64,000 nucleotides of DNA, from positions 58,803,626 to 58,867,625 of the forward strand of contig CM056379.1 of the NCBI GenBank assembly GCA_029718625.1, in the 5' to 3' direction. The notes under the pieces were generated by a model. It was not told the origin of the DNA. It worked only from the letters and a program-made list of their open reading frames with translations, and did no database searches. How positions within the stretch are numbered: the stretch's first letter is position 1; each line of letters opens with the position of its first letter. The stretch is from Synaphobranchus kaupii (lineage: Eukaryota; Chordata; Actinopteri; Anguilliformes; Synaphobranchidae). Made by a program: the position numbers and the translations under genes. Of the stretch, positions 1 to 15,479 are shown one piece after another.

Positions 1-1324
1 TACAGGTACAAACACTCGTTATATCTGATATAAAAGATTTTTTGTTTTGTATTTGGCCAAAGTAACCACTATCAGATAGGAAAGATGAAAAACCCTTGAA
101 ACCATAAAATTGCAAAGACTTTATTCATTTGAAACCTTCCTTAAAATGTTCACCCTATCACTTTAATAACGGTTCCAAAATGCACTTTCTTGTTCTTTCA
201 AGGAAGACTACGTTAACCCCCCCCCCCCCCCCATTCAAATTATGAGTTTCCTTCTGCACCTGAGAACATGTTAATGTTAGGAAACTTTCTCTTTCTAGAC
301 TCATACACATCTTTAATGAACTTCCAAAAATAATGAAAGGAGTCAACTCTCCAACAAAATTGGCACGATATCAAAACAGATATGAATGTAGCATACTGAA
401 ACTGAACTGGTGTTTTCTGCTTCGGCTGTGTGAAAAACCAGTTGCACAATATCCTGGTTGCTCCAGACATGTGTAGCAGCTTGACTCTTCGATGCAACTT
501 CACCACAAGCAAATTCAATTGACTAAATGCTTCAACTATAATGCCTAAAATGCCTATTGGATCCATTTGTATAGATGTCTCCATGTAAAACAAGTAGGAT
601 ATACATTTCTTTGGGCTGTACTGTATTCATCATGCCCAATACATCTTACAGTCAGATGTTCACACTGATGGAAGTTAAAAACTTGTAGCTGCATTTACAT
701 CTCAACCTATAATGAAATTACTTTGTTAAACCTATGGCGACCTAAATGAGAGCTTAGGCGAGTTGTGCTCTACACAGGTAACAGACATGCACACCTGTTC
801 TGATAAAGACAGAGTATGCAAGCAAACAATTGGCAAAGTATGTTTGTTCAGCAGAGTACTTGCTTTCAACAGGGGAAAAACTGTACACCAATTCACTTGA
901 TTTCCAAATCAAAAATCAGCACTGCATGATTTGACCATACTGCACTCATCATATTCGATTAAAAACATTTAGGATTTTGTAAAAAAAATTATAATTTGAG
1001 AAGTGGCATGAGGAGCAAGATACTGGGGTATTCTCCAAAACCAAGCAACATTATCCTTAATTATACTGCATTTAGTTCCAATATCATTGAGGGAACTACA
1101 TGTCTTGCAAGCTAAACTGAGGTTTTTAGATTAATTAAATAGTGTAACTGATTTTGTCAAATGAGAAAACTATGACAACCGGGGAAAGAGGTAGGGGGGT
1201 AGATACCTTCCTAGGTTCACTTAATGGCGTCTTGTATGGGAAATTGTGGAAAACGCCAAGTTGAAATTTTCAACACTATTTGTCCCTCATAGAAACAGAG
1301 TCTCGTGTCCAAGAGTGCAGGCTT
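1..1324 (-). other. CCDC43 3' flank / probable 3' UTR
   Basis: This AT-rich stretch lies just downstream of the CCDC43 stop codon on the minus strand. A minus-strand AATAAA (plus TTTATT at 120-125) could end a long 3' UTR of about 1.2 kb. A run of 16 C residues sits near 216-232. An open frame of 117 codons on the minus strand (593 down to 240) has no family I recognise and most likely falls by chance inside this UTR. That the whole stretch is UTR is inference; no transcript evidence is available. Confidence 0.4.
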
Positions 1325-4300
1325 TTATCTTTTCCGTTCCCCTTTCTGTGTGCGTTTCTTCTCCTTATCCTTCCTCTCCTGCTTGGCTAGTTTGTCCTTC
1401 TCCCGCTGCATCTTGTCCTGTTCCTTCTTCTTCTGAGCCACCTCACGAGCCTCTTCCCTCTGCTGCTTCTTCTTAGTCAGAACATCTACCACGTTAGTGT
1501 TCTTAAACAAGGCTGAGGGCTTCCGTAAAGGCACATCACAGGAAGAGTGGAAATACTAGTTCTCTCTCGCTACATCATGGTTGTGGATTTGTTTTGAATT
1601 ATAAACCCCAATTCTGAAAAAGTTGGTACAGTATGTAAAATGCACATGAAGGCAGAAAGCAGTGATTTGTAAATTCACTTTTACATATATTGAAAACAGT
1701 ACCTTATCAATTTCATTGATTTTTGTAAATATACGCTAATTCCGAAGTTTGACTGGGAAGTTCAAAAAACATCTGTTTGGAACATTCCACAGGTTAACAG
1801 GTGATGCTACATGACTGGGTATAAAAGGATATAGAGCCTCAAACCATCACTCTGCTGCCAGATATGCAGTAGATATGGATGGATCACTTTAAGGGTTGTT
1901 TCTCCTGACTTAATTTCTCTTATTTTATTTATTTATTTATTAGAACTCTAGTTCAATAGGAAAATGAGTCAGGAGAAACAACCCTTCAAGTGACCCATCC
2001 ATATCTACTGCAAATCTGGCAGCAGAGTGATGGTTTGAGGCTCGTTTATTACCTCAGACCCTTGATGACTTACAGCCATTTAGCCAACCATGGGTTCCAT
2101 ACTATTCCCGTGTAATTTACAGCTTAATCAAACCGAAACAAACAGGTGTTTTTTTTTTGTTTTTTTTGCAACGTGTTGCAGGCATCAAATTCAGAATTAG
2201 CGTATATTTACCAAAATCTATAAAGTTGATAAGGTAAAACATTAAATATCTTTTCTTTGTACCGTTTTCAATTAAATATATGTAAGAGAGAATTTACAAC
2301 TCACTGCTTTCATGTGCATTTTACATACTGTCTTTTGGAATTGGGGTTTGTATTATTGTAAACAATTATTTTTATGAAGGTATAGGTGAAAGATGAACCA
2401 TCTTGTCTGAAAGGGCTTTGTTCAAAATTATGCCACTTAAGTGAGGGAGCATGTTAAAAGCCTTTTTATTACATTTTCGTATTTATACTGGTATTCATCT
2501 AACCTTACGGTTTACACAATGTTGGATGTCTCTCTGGATTAGAATGCCTCCTAAATTAATAAATGTAATGCAATAAAATGGAAATTATTAAAAATTTTCT
2601 TCAAAGTGTGAATGACTGGATTAGGTCACTCTTTATATCAACTACCTTACTATTCTCATGGGGCACTTTCATCAAGCGTGGATCATAACGGTATGGAATG
2701 TGCAATGTTAGTGCTGGTATGAAGAAGGATACACTTCTCACCGTCGACTGTACATGCTGCTCCAGCCTCCTCCTCATCAGCGATTTCAGTGGTAAAGTCA
2801 AGGAAGCTGGAGGAATTCATCTTCCATTTAAAGCACAACAATTTCCACTAATACACTCCCAACTAGATATCCCAGCTTGGCCTACCCGGACCAGCTGGCT
2901 GTCCTGTTCTTTGGGCACTTCCTCTCAGGGCCTTGCCTAGTCCCCCAAAGGTGGAATGACCTTCCCCATTCATAGGAAGGCATACTAACTGACCGTTTTA
3001 TTTTACTTTCATGTTTTTTTAAAAATGTATTGCTTTTCTCCCCTTATTTTTCAGGACTTGTGGCATGCATCTCTACAATAGCGTGCATTTGACTGTAACA
3101 GGCTATCATTAGCTCAAGTGGGGGTTTTCTAGACATGTCAAATGTATTTTTTTTGTAAGTTGTTTTGGCTAAAAGCATCTGCTCAATGCCTAAATTGTAA
3201 ATAAAACAAATTAGTGCTTACATATTTCAACACCCCCAAATTGCATTTGAGATGTTTTTATGATCAAGACATTTGATCTGATCAGTTTATGCATTGGGAA
3301 TTTCAACATCATACACCTCAAAATGTAATCACAGTGCAGTGCTCATACACACAACAAGCTTAGCATCGTAGGAGTGACAAACAGAGCCAAAGGATATTCC
3401 TCGCCTTCGCTGACATTGGCGTACTGAGCGAGGAGGGCCTCCTTCCTCTTCTTCTCCTCCTCTGACACCTCCTTCTGCTTCACAACAATCTGAGCCTGTT
3501 TTTCAATCATGTTCGCAATAGCCTGGACTTCTGCTAGACACACAATTACACAGATGATCAATAAATTACTGAGAGTCAGAAGCTTGTCTTATTCATGCAT
3601 CTGACAAAATAAAAAGAAGTACAAATTCTGTAGCTGCTCAGAAGTTCAAAAGAATCTGTCTTCAAATTTCACCATCACCAAGATAGGTTTAATCTGTATC
3701 AAGCTGCAATTTCTACCGTACCCTTTTCTATTTTCTTTCATTATTCATCGTGGACCAAGCCAAGAACCCCCCCTCCCACCAAGTCATCTGAGCTATGCTA
3801 TTCTCACACACAATATAACTATGCTACAAAATAGTTTTCACATGCCAACTTTGGTTTGAGGACCTCATCCGATTTCATACCCATTCTATACCAAGACCCT
3901 ATGACCCACCTTATTGACCTGGTTTTAAATCTGGAAAGTGCTAAAGTTGCTTCAAGGACAAATGACGCTGTAACGTTATGCATTTAGTTGGTATTGCGCA
4001 CTAATACAAGCTACCTTAACTCCAAATGTTTAACAAAAAGAAAAATGGGTTTCATGTTGTTTCTGAACCAATATATAATTCGCCAATCTGTGCATCTTTA
4101 AAAAAAATCATCGTATTGTAGATGTCAATAAGCCTTAAAATAACATTACATACCATCAGATTGGGTTATCTTTTCTTTTGAAAAAGTGCTTTCTGTCCAG
4201 TGTTGGATTATTTCTCTGCACACATCTTCCAGTGCGCCGTCCTCCTTCAAATAAAGACAAGGAATAGCTTCCATCATCATCGTTAAGGCTCACTTAGCTA

Positions 4301-5007
4301 AGCGCCTTGTTATCAATGTAACGTTAACATTACCAGTAATAACATGCTAGTTAACGCCATATATTCCCCATAGATTATTTCAATCAGCCACTTAATTCAG
4401 ATTCCTAACTGTAACGTTAGCTACGATTGGCAATGCACCGAATACCGAGCGAACGTGAAGTGTTTGTTGAAGAAAATTGTTTTCTCGGAGAACTCTGGAG
4501 AGTACTTCTATTTTAGCATGCTAGTTTAGCTTTAGCTCAGAGAAACTTCTTACAACACTAGCTAGCTAATGTTATCTAAAGTCGAAGATCCCTGACGTTA
4601 TATCAGGAAGTTAGGTAACGTTAACGTTCGAATTAAATAAAAACAAAAGTTCTGCGATACCAGATAACCAAGCATACGGAAATATGTACCAAATTTCAAG
4701 CTAGCTAACAAGAATTATGAGCTAACGTTAACTTTTGTAAATTTCGTCTGACCGCAACAGCTATTTTTGACGGATTGTAACAGCCGGGCCGGCCGGCACT
4801 CTGACACGCCGTCCACCAGAAAACAACACTCACCAGAAACGCTGAAAGAATGCCCTGCAATGCATCGATCTTTTCATCTTCGGTCTCTTCTTCCTGAAGG
4901 ACTCCAAGTATATAGGCTCCATAAACATCTCTATCTACCTCAAGCGAGTCTAACCGAACGTTCAACCAGCTTTCAAACATTTTAGCACCTGTTTCGGGTG
5001 CGGCCAT
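1325..5007 (-). CDS. ccdc43: Coiled-coil domain-containing protein 43 (five coding exons)
   Basis: Five exons give a protein of about 221 residues; human CCDC43 has 224. Exon 1 is 5007-4834 (starts MAAPE, contains [18 protein letters not shown] and ends before GTGAGT). Exon 2 is 4244-4154 (ends before GTATGT). Exon 3 is 3530 to about 3383 and holds [17 protein letters not shown]. Exon 4 is 2806-2742, an acidic linker with ADEEEAG, ending before GTGAGA. Exon 5 is 1512-1325 and carries [11 protein letters not shown] and the lysine/arginine-rich coiled-coil tail ending GERKR. Phases are consistent (174+91+148+65+188 = 666 nt). The exon 3 donor is weak (CT|GTTTGT) and is my least certain junction. 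An in-frame upstream ATG at 5088 exists, but MAAP is the family start. The protein is conserved in vertebrates, with an N-terminal globular region and C-terminal coiled coil; its molecular role is poorly defined. Confidence 0.9.
1602..2350. mobile_element. Tc1-type element (AACCCCAATTC termini) carrying a foreign palindromic core
   Basis: The element lies in CCDC43 intron 4. Its ends are inverted copies of AACCCCAATTC followed by conserved flanks (near TACAGTATGTAAAATGCA on the left and its inverse on the right), next to TA dinucleotides. Flank motifs such as GGGTATAAAAGG on the left and GCAACGTGTTGCAGGCATCA on the right match a common fish Tc1 family as I recall it. The transposase gene is absent. 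In its place, 1834-2129 holds a palindromic core (starting GAGCCTCAAACCATCAC) that also occurs in other Tc1 shells in this window. The centre is enlarged by an ATTT-rich run near 1920-1945. Nonautonomous. Confidence 0.75.
3140..3195 (+). repeat. SINE 3' core fragment
   Basis: The sequence GGCTAAAAGCATCTGCTCAA followed by TGCC resembles the conserved 3' part of a widespread fish tRNA-derived SINE (compare the fuller minus-strand copy at 59522-59777). It lies in CCDC43 intron 3. Only the 3' end is recognisable. Confidence 0.5.
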
Positions 5008-9738
<4,731 letters not shown>

Positions 9739-11159
9739 CATTGGTGTATTCAACCAGTCGTCAAATATTACTACTTTCCACAACAGTGCTGTCTAAGGGC
9801 TGTCATAACACACTGAAATGCACCTAGTGGAAATGTTTGAAAATCATGCACAGATTTTTCTTGATTTCGGTGGATTTTTATGAACTGTTTTAAATCAATA
9901 ACCTTCTTACTCTACATGAATGTGAACATAATATGGTTATTACTGGTATCTGCCTTCTGCTAATGGGCTGGAGTACTGTACTGTGAACAATGAAGATAAA
10001 AAAATAATGTACACTTGTGTAAACACTTTCAGAAGTCCTCTGAATGCCTCAAAATATCTGTCCTTGTTTTGTTAGATTTGCTGCTTTTATTTTTCAGGCA
10101 AAAACTACCAAAAAGGCCTGTGTAAAAATCTCTTATTTTCAGTTTTAACAAATAAATGTGAACAGGACATTTTTCATACTATCCACTTGTTTCGCTACAG
10201 TTCTTAACAAATTGTATTCTTACTTTGAACACTAGATGGGGGTAGAACACACTGTTTAACGTGTCATTTCATTAATTGTCTAACAGAGAGCCTAAAATAA
10301 AATTTACATTGGGCTGGATTATTGGGAAATTTTGGATCGTGGTCAGTTTTTATTTTTACTGATAAGGTTACATTGTTACGGAATGAGACATATTTGTCAA
10401 TTAACTGATATCTTCAGCAAGTGTTACAGGCAACCAGTTTTTTTTCCAAGTAGAGACATTTTACTCATTTTTGTCGAGTATGAACCTACATGTTAGTGAC
10501 TTTCACACACCAATTACAGGGTTACTTAAATATAAGTAAGTAAATTATTTTCCATGTAAAAGCCAAACTGTTATTTCTTTGGTTATTTTTCAATTAGCAT
10601 ATTATGAACAGTATGCAAGGTATTGTCTTCTGTTTTGATCTTTCAGTTTCCTATCTTCACAATGTGTTACCTTGGAATGCTGACATATCATACCCGTATA
10701 TAGGTGTATGCTTATTCAGTGATATTAATTACTCTAAACTGTTATAAGTACAGTCAGTTTACTGTTAGAGTCTACTGCCATACATTTTGAACGTTTAGCT
10801 GACAATAGAACAAAATTTGTATAATTATTTATTAATGATCACAATTAAACATTATGTTACCTTGAATTTCATCTGGCATAATATACAAGTGATTTCTTTG
10901 GAAATTCTCTGATATACATGCTGTAGGACTGAGAAAATTAGATACGTTGAATGACTACACTGGACAATTGATGTTATGATGTAATAACAATTGGATTGTT
11001 GGGAGTGCTTCCTGCCTTGTAGCACAGTAGCATCTTTTGTGGTTGTTTGGATGCCTGCATCTGTCTGTTTTAGTTGCAGCCATACCATCATGTAAACTTC
11101 TCATGTCAGTCTGCTAAAGCTTTGCTTGTGTGAGCTAGGTTACTACTTTGGAAAACTAA
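9739..11159 (+). other. DCAKD 3' UTR and downstream non-coding sequence
   Basis: AT-rich sequence after the DCAKD stop. Poly(A) signals AATAAA at 10151-10156 and 10296-10301 predict a 3' UTR of about 0.4-0.6 kb. I see no coding or repeat feature in the remainder to 11159. Confidence 0.5.
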
Positions 11160-11580
11160 GTTGATCCTGTAACAGTTGTTATTGGCCAGTAGGGGGCACC
11201 CTTTTTTTCTGGGCCAAATTGAAAAAAGGGGGGGGGGGGCACTGTGTTTTAGAAGGCACAATCCTTCGGATAACACATTAAACCAGGGAACATGACTCAC
11301 CGTGATCAGTGAAGATCCCATGGCGCTTCAAACGAGTGGGGGTGACCCTGTAAAATTCCCACAAAAGATGTCTGTTTGCATCTGGCCACTTGATCATCCC
11401 TCCTATATCTGATTGACTACACAATCCCTTGCATTCCCCTACCACTTTGATTCCCCATGTCATCAACTCAGTTGATAAATAATGGTAAAATAAAAGGTAA
11501 GTCTAAAAGCCAGTTCAATGGTACATTGGCTGTGAAGCTCATCCGATTGGACTGCAGATCAAAAAGAAAAAGCAGAAGCA
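11160..11580. repeat. Dispersed fish repeat with short G run
   Basis: Segments such as GGATAACACATTAAACCAGG, GATCCCATGGCGCTTC and GAGTGGGGGTGACCC resemble a high-copy fish repeat that I recognise by sight but cannot name. A run of about ten Gs lies at 11229-11239. No ORF or terminal repeats are evident. Confidence 0.4.
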
Positions 11581-12199
11581 TGATGCTGGCTACATGCATT
11601 TTGGAGGAAATGTGATAATCTCTCTCCAGAATTGATCAGTGCGACAGGCCTACAAATATGTTTGTACATTGCAAGTAATATTAATAATAAAAAAGTGGAA
11701 TATGTGAAAACACAACGTGTCATTATTTAGTTGGCAGTGTATTAATAGTCTTGAAAGAAGTGGGCATAGCTTGTAGAGTTTAATGAAACATGCACAGCTG
11801 ACATTAGTGGATGCAGGGTTCTCTGGTGAGCAAACTTGGCTAATGTGCTAAAAGTTGTTCCGATATAGTACGTGTGCTTTTTACTTTTCTCCATGAACAC
11901 GTTTAACAAAATGGAAAATAAACCTTTCAATTAATGAAACAACACAGTATTGTATTTCACCATTCTCCTTTGTTAAATTATAACGGCATTTCAGATACCA
12001 GCAGGGACTGGCATATCTAGCTAGCTGAAACTAATGTGTGCATTACCATTGCAGATCTAAAACAAAAACATAAAATGTGCTTGTTGCCAATAGTGACAAA
12101 TGTTCTCATTTTATATTTAATTTTTTTCTTTGCCTTCAGCAAGCTTAAAGTCAGCCTCCTTAAAGACTGCATACCCTGGAGAGGATGCACAGTTGACAG

Positions 12200-13721
12200 T
12201 AAAGGCCCGTCCACACCAAGAACTATAACTATAACCATAACTATAAATACAGTTGAAGTCAGAAGTTTACATACACTTAGGTTGAAGTCATCAAAACTCA
12301 TTTTTAACCACTACACAGATTTCATGTTAGCAAACTATAGTGTTGGCAAGTCAATTAGGACATCTATTTTGTGCATGACACAAGTAATTTTTCCAACAAT
12401 TGTTTGCAGACAGATTATTTCACTTTTAATTCACTATATCACTATTCCAGTGGGTCAGAAGTTTACATACACTAAGTTGACTGTGCCTTTAAATTTTTAA
12501 TATTTGGTCACATATCCTTTGCATGACATGACTTCCTGATGTCTGTGACCCAACAACATCAAAAGACTCTTGATATCTTATTTTCTGGTACTCTTACAAG
12601 CGATACTATAACTGTCTCTGCATTTGAATGGATCTCTATGGGAATTGGGGGGTGGGACTAGATTTAGATGTAAATTAAACAGTATGGAATACATGATTGG
12701 TAAAATGGCTAAGTCATCAAGGGTCTGAGGTATCAAACGAGCCTCAAACCATCACTCTGCTGCCAGATATGCAGTAGATATGGATGGATCACTTTAAGGG
12801 TTGTTTCTGCTGACAAATTTTCCTATTGAACTCTATGGAAAAATAAGTCAGGAGAAGAAACCCTTCAAGTTATCCATCCATATCTACTGTATTTCTGGCA
12901 GCAGAGTGATGATTTAAGGCTTGTTTGATACGTCAGACCCTTGATGATTTAGAGCCATCAGCCAACCATGTGTTTCCATACTGTTCCAGTGTAATGTACA
13001 GCTAAATCTAGTCCCACCCCCCAATTCCCATAGAGATCCATTCAAATTCAGAGACGTTATAGTATCACTTGTAAGAGTACCAGAAAATAAGATATCAAGA
13101 GTCTTTTGATGTTGTTGGGTCACAGACATCAGGAAGTCATGTCATGCAAAGGATATGCGACCAAATATTAAAAATTTAAAGGCACAGTCAACTTAGTGTA
13201 TGTAAACTTCTGACCCACTGGAATAGTGATATAGTGAATTAAAAGTGAAATAATCTGTCTGCAAACAATTGTTGGAAAAATTACTTATGTCATGCACAAG
13301 TAGAAGTCCTAACTGACTTGCTAACACTAATAGTTTGCTAACATGAAATCTGTGGAGTGGTTAAAAATGAGTTTTAATGACTTCAACCTAAGTGTATGTA
13401 AACTTCTGACTTCAACCGTATATCATTTTAAAAATCATTCTAACTCAAGTGGATGGCGGAGTCCACACCACAACCATAACGACAACAACAGTGACGAACG
13501 ATATCGTTGGGATCACTTTCAGAGCGATTCGATGAACGATAGAAACACTGACAGCCAATCAAAATCCATCAGAATTTACAAGCTGCCGACCCAGCTGGAG
13601 CGTGCAGCGCGTGCTTGGTGCCAGTCTTTACAGAATGTTATCGTTCATCAATGTGGATGCTCACATCGTTATAGATATAGTAATCGTTATAGTTATCGTT
13701 CTTGGTGTGGACGGGCCTTTA
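12200..13721. mobile_element. Terminal-inverted-repeat MITE (AAAGGCCCGTCCACACC ends), split by a Tc1-type element
   Basis: The left end AAAGGCCCGTCCACACCAAG near 12201 and its inverse ending at 13720 define a TIR element whose arms continue as ATAACTATAAC-type repeats. A Sleeping Beauty-like element (12250-13418) is inserted in the left arm at a TA. The remaining interior (13440-13680) has no transposase. Superfamily unassigned: no clear target duplication was found. Confidence 0.6.
12250..13418. mobile_element. Sleeping Beauty-like IR/DR Tc1 shell containing the palindromic core
   Basis: 244-bp inverted repeats (12250-12493 and 13175-13418) are bounded by TA on both sides. Each arm has the two direct repeats of the IR/DR structure: an outer CAGTTGAAGTCAGAAGTTTA and an inner CAGTGGGTCAGAAGTTTACA (from 12448). 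These match Sleeping Beauty-type (salmonid Tc1) ends as I remember them. Instead of a transposase gene, 12494-13174 is a palindrome (centre about 12834) beginning with TATTTGGTCACATATCC, a sequence that belongs to the different Tc1 family at 48849-51034. The element is a chimera and nonautonomous. Confidence 0.85.
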
Positions 13722-13734
13722 GAAAATAAAAGTT

Positions 13735-14846
13735 TGTATGTGGATTTAAGGCTGCACATGGATTTATATGAGCTGTGCATGTTTTCAAAAGGCTGTGTAT
13801 GTTACATTATACTTTGGCACATGTATGGCCTCATACTGTGTTCTCAGAAGGCCACGATTACTTGGAGTCACCTTGTTGTAAGTATGAGTACTGTTACTAA
13901 GTTGTGACCAAAATAATCATTTTATTAGCTGGCTTTTGGCTTTGTTTTACCACAGGGCATTTTTTCCTGTGGTACTCATTTATTTATCAAAGAAACAAAA
14001 TTATAACTGTTACTGTTATGGCCAGTATTGTTACAGTTTGTTTGCTTCAGAATACAAACCTTGGTTACTACAGTCAACAGTTCTGGAATTCAAAGCCAAT
14101 GTGCTCTATGCACATAATCATGTTTATATTTTATTCAGAAGTTGACTTAAAGGGACAGCTAATGTCTTGATATTGAAATTATATTATTTGGTATTGCTTA
14201 AGTTTTTGTGGTATGTTTTCCATTGGCCCAGGCAGAATTTATGTGCAATTAATGATATTTTAGGTACTTGCAGAAGTTTCCGGTGACCTGCCGGCTTTAC
14301 AGTGGCTGGTGTACAGGCATCAAAGGGTTTCTGGTCACTATACAAGCTACTTTAGAGTTACTTGAATTGTATTTTATTGCTTTAAACCACAAACCTGTTG
14401 GTGCCCCTACACCAGCCTGAGGTCAGATAATACCGCTTCAGTATCATGATTTTATTGGTATTGTTAAAGGAGCATATTTTCAATCCGGTAGCACTAAAAC
14501 CTAGCGTACACTGTGGCTTCAGCATTTTTGTTTCAAACTGGCTAAAGGTGAGTGAATCAAACTTCAAACTTCTTTTAAAATTAGGTTTCCAGTAATTTAC
14601 ATGGCTATGGCAACTCAGCATAATGTCATGTAGTCTGAGAACCGTTTAAATTTATTACAGATTTCTTGCTGACACAACAAGCTCCAAAAATAAACTGACT
14701 TACTAAAAAAAACTAAAATCTTATTAGCCATTCCCTTTCATAGTTGAGAGTATTTCTTGTCATACTGTGCCTCATAACCTACTTATCCATACATCACCAT
14801 GTCTTGTATACGTTTATATATACTGTATGTACATGTATAGTATATA
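13735..14846. other. Non-coding, AT-rich; nothing recognised
   Basis: No conserved exon, repeat end or RNA gene is recognisable. Several short open frames have no protein-like character. Confidence 0.4.
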
Positions 14847-15003
14847 CATGCCATGACTTCCTGATGTCTGTTACCCTGATGTCTTTGACTCTTGATATCT
14901 TATTTTCTGGTACTCTTACAAGCGATACTTTAACGTCTATGCATTTTTTATAACCCTTTTTACTCATCTTTATCAGGGGTGCCAATAATAGTGGAGGGCA
15001 CTG
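14847..15003. mobile_element. Palindromic-core fragment fused to a fourth Tc1 end (CAGTGCCCTCC family)
   Basis: 14847-14946 matches the outer part of the palindromic core (CATGACTTCCTGATGTCTGT, then GGTACTCTTACAAGCGATAC). It runs directly into 14947-15003, which ends GGTGCCAATAATAGTGGAGG GCACTG and TA. That is the inverted end of a Tc1 family (CAGTGCCCTCCACTATTATT) related to the copy at 55158. The left end is not recognisable. Confidence 0.65.
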
Positions 15004-15109
15004 TATATACATACACACACATTCAATTATGAAGTAAATGAATAAACGAATGCATACAGCACATGTATATGATACGTGACTGTGAGTACAATATGTACTA
15101 TAGTGAACA

Positions 15110-15420
15110 AAAAATGGAAAAAACTATGTAAAGAAACTAAATAGAGTATCGGGCCACCATGTGTGGCCAGGATGGTCCGTATGCTCAGTGCCATTAAGTC
15201 TTCCATCTTCCACAAATCTTCCATGAAAAAGTTGATCAACTTACACTTATCTGACTGACAGAGTGGAAGATTGTGTCTCAGGTGTCATTCAGAATATCCC
15301 ATAAATGCTCAAGGCCATGATATACAGATAACATCAGTGTCATGCTCATCAAACCATTGGTGACTGCCCATGCTTTGTGGACGGGAGCATTTCCATTGCT
15401 TGAAAAACACCATTCTCTGC
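15110..15420 (-). pseudogene. Decayed Tc1-type transposase C-terminal fragment
   Basis: Minus-strand frames read NAPVHKAWAVTN, then in another frame WFDEHDTDVICISWP, and then GLEHLWDILND. These correspond to the Tc1 transposase order DNAPVHRA, WFDEH, WP and PIEHLWxIL. The pieces lie in different frames, so at least two frameshifts have occurred. No terminal repeats were identified. Confidence 0.6.
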
Positions 15421-15479
15421 AGGAAAGAAATGCAATTAAATAAATAATTAAAATAATAACAAGCCCCTTTTTGAACATT

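Noticed and set aside
12036..12500. 154-codon plus frame
   Set aside because: It crosses MITE and Sleeping Beauty-type terminal repeats; not a gene.
14847..15003. Complete Tc1 element
   Set aside because: Only the right terminal repeat is recognisable; reported as a fragment.
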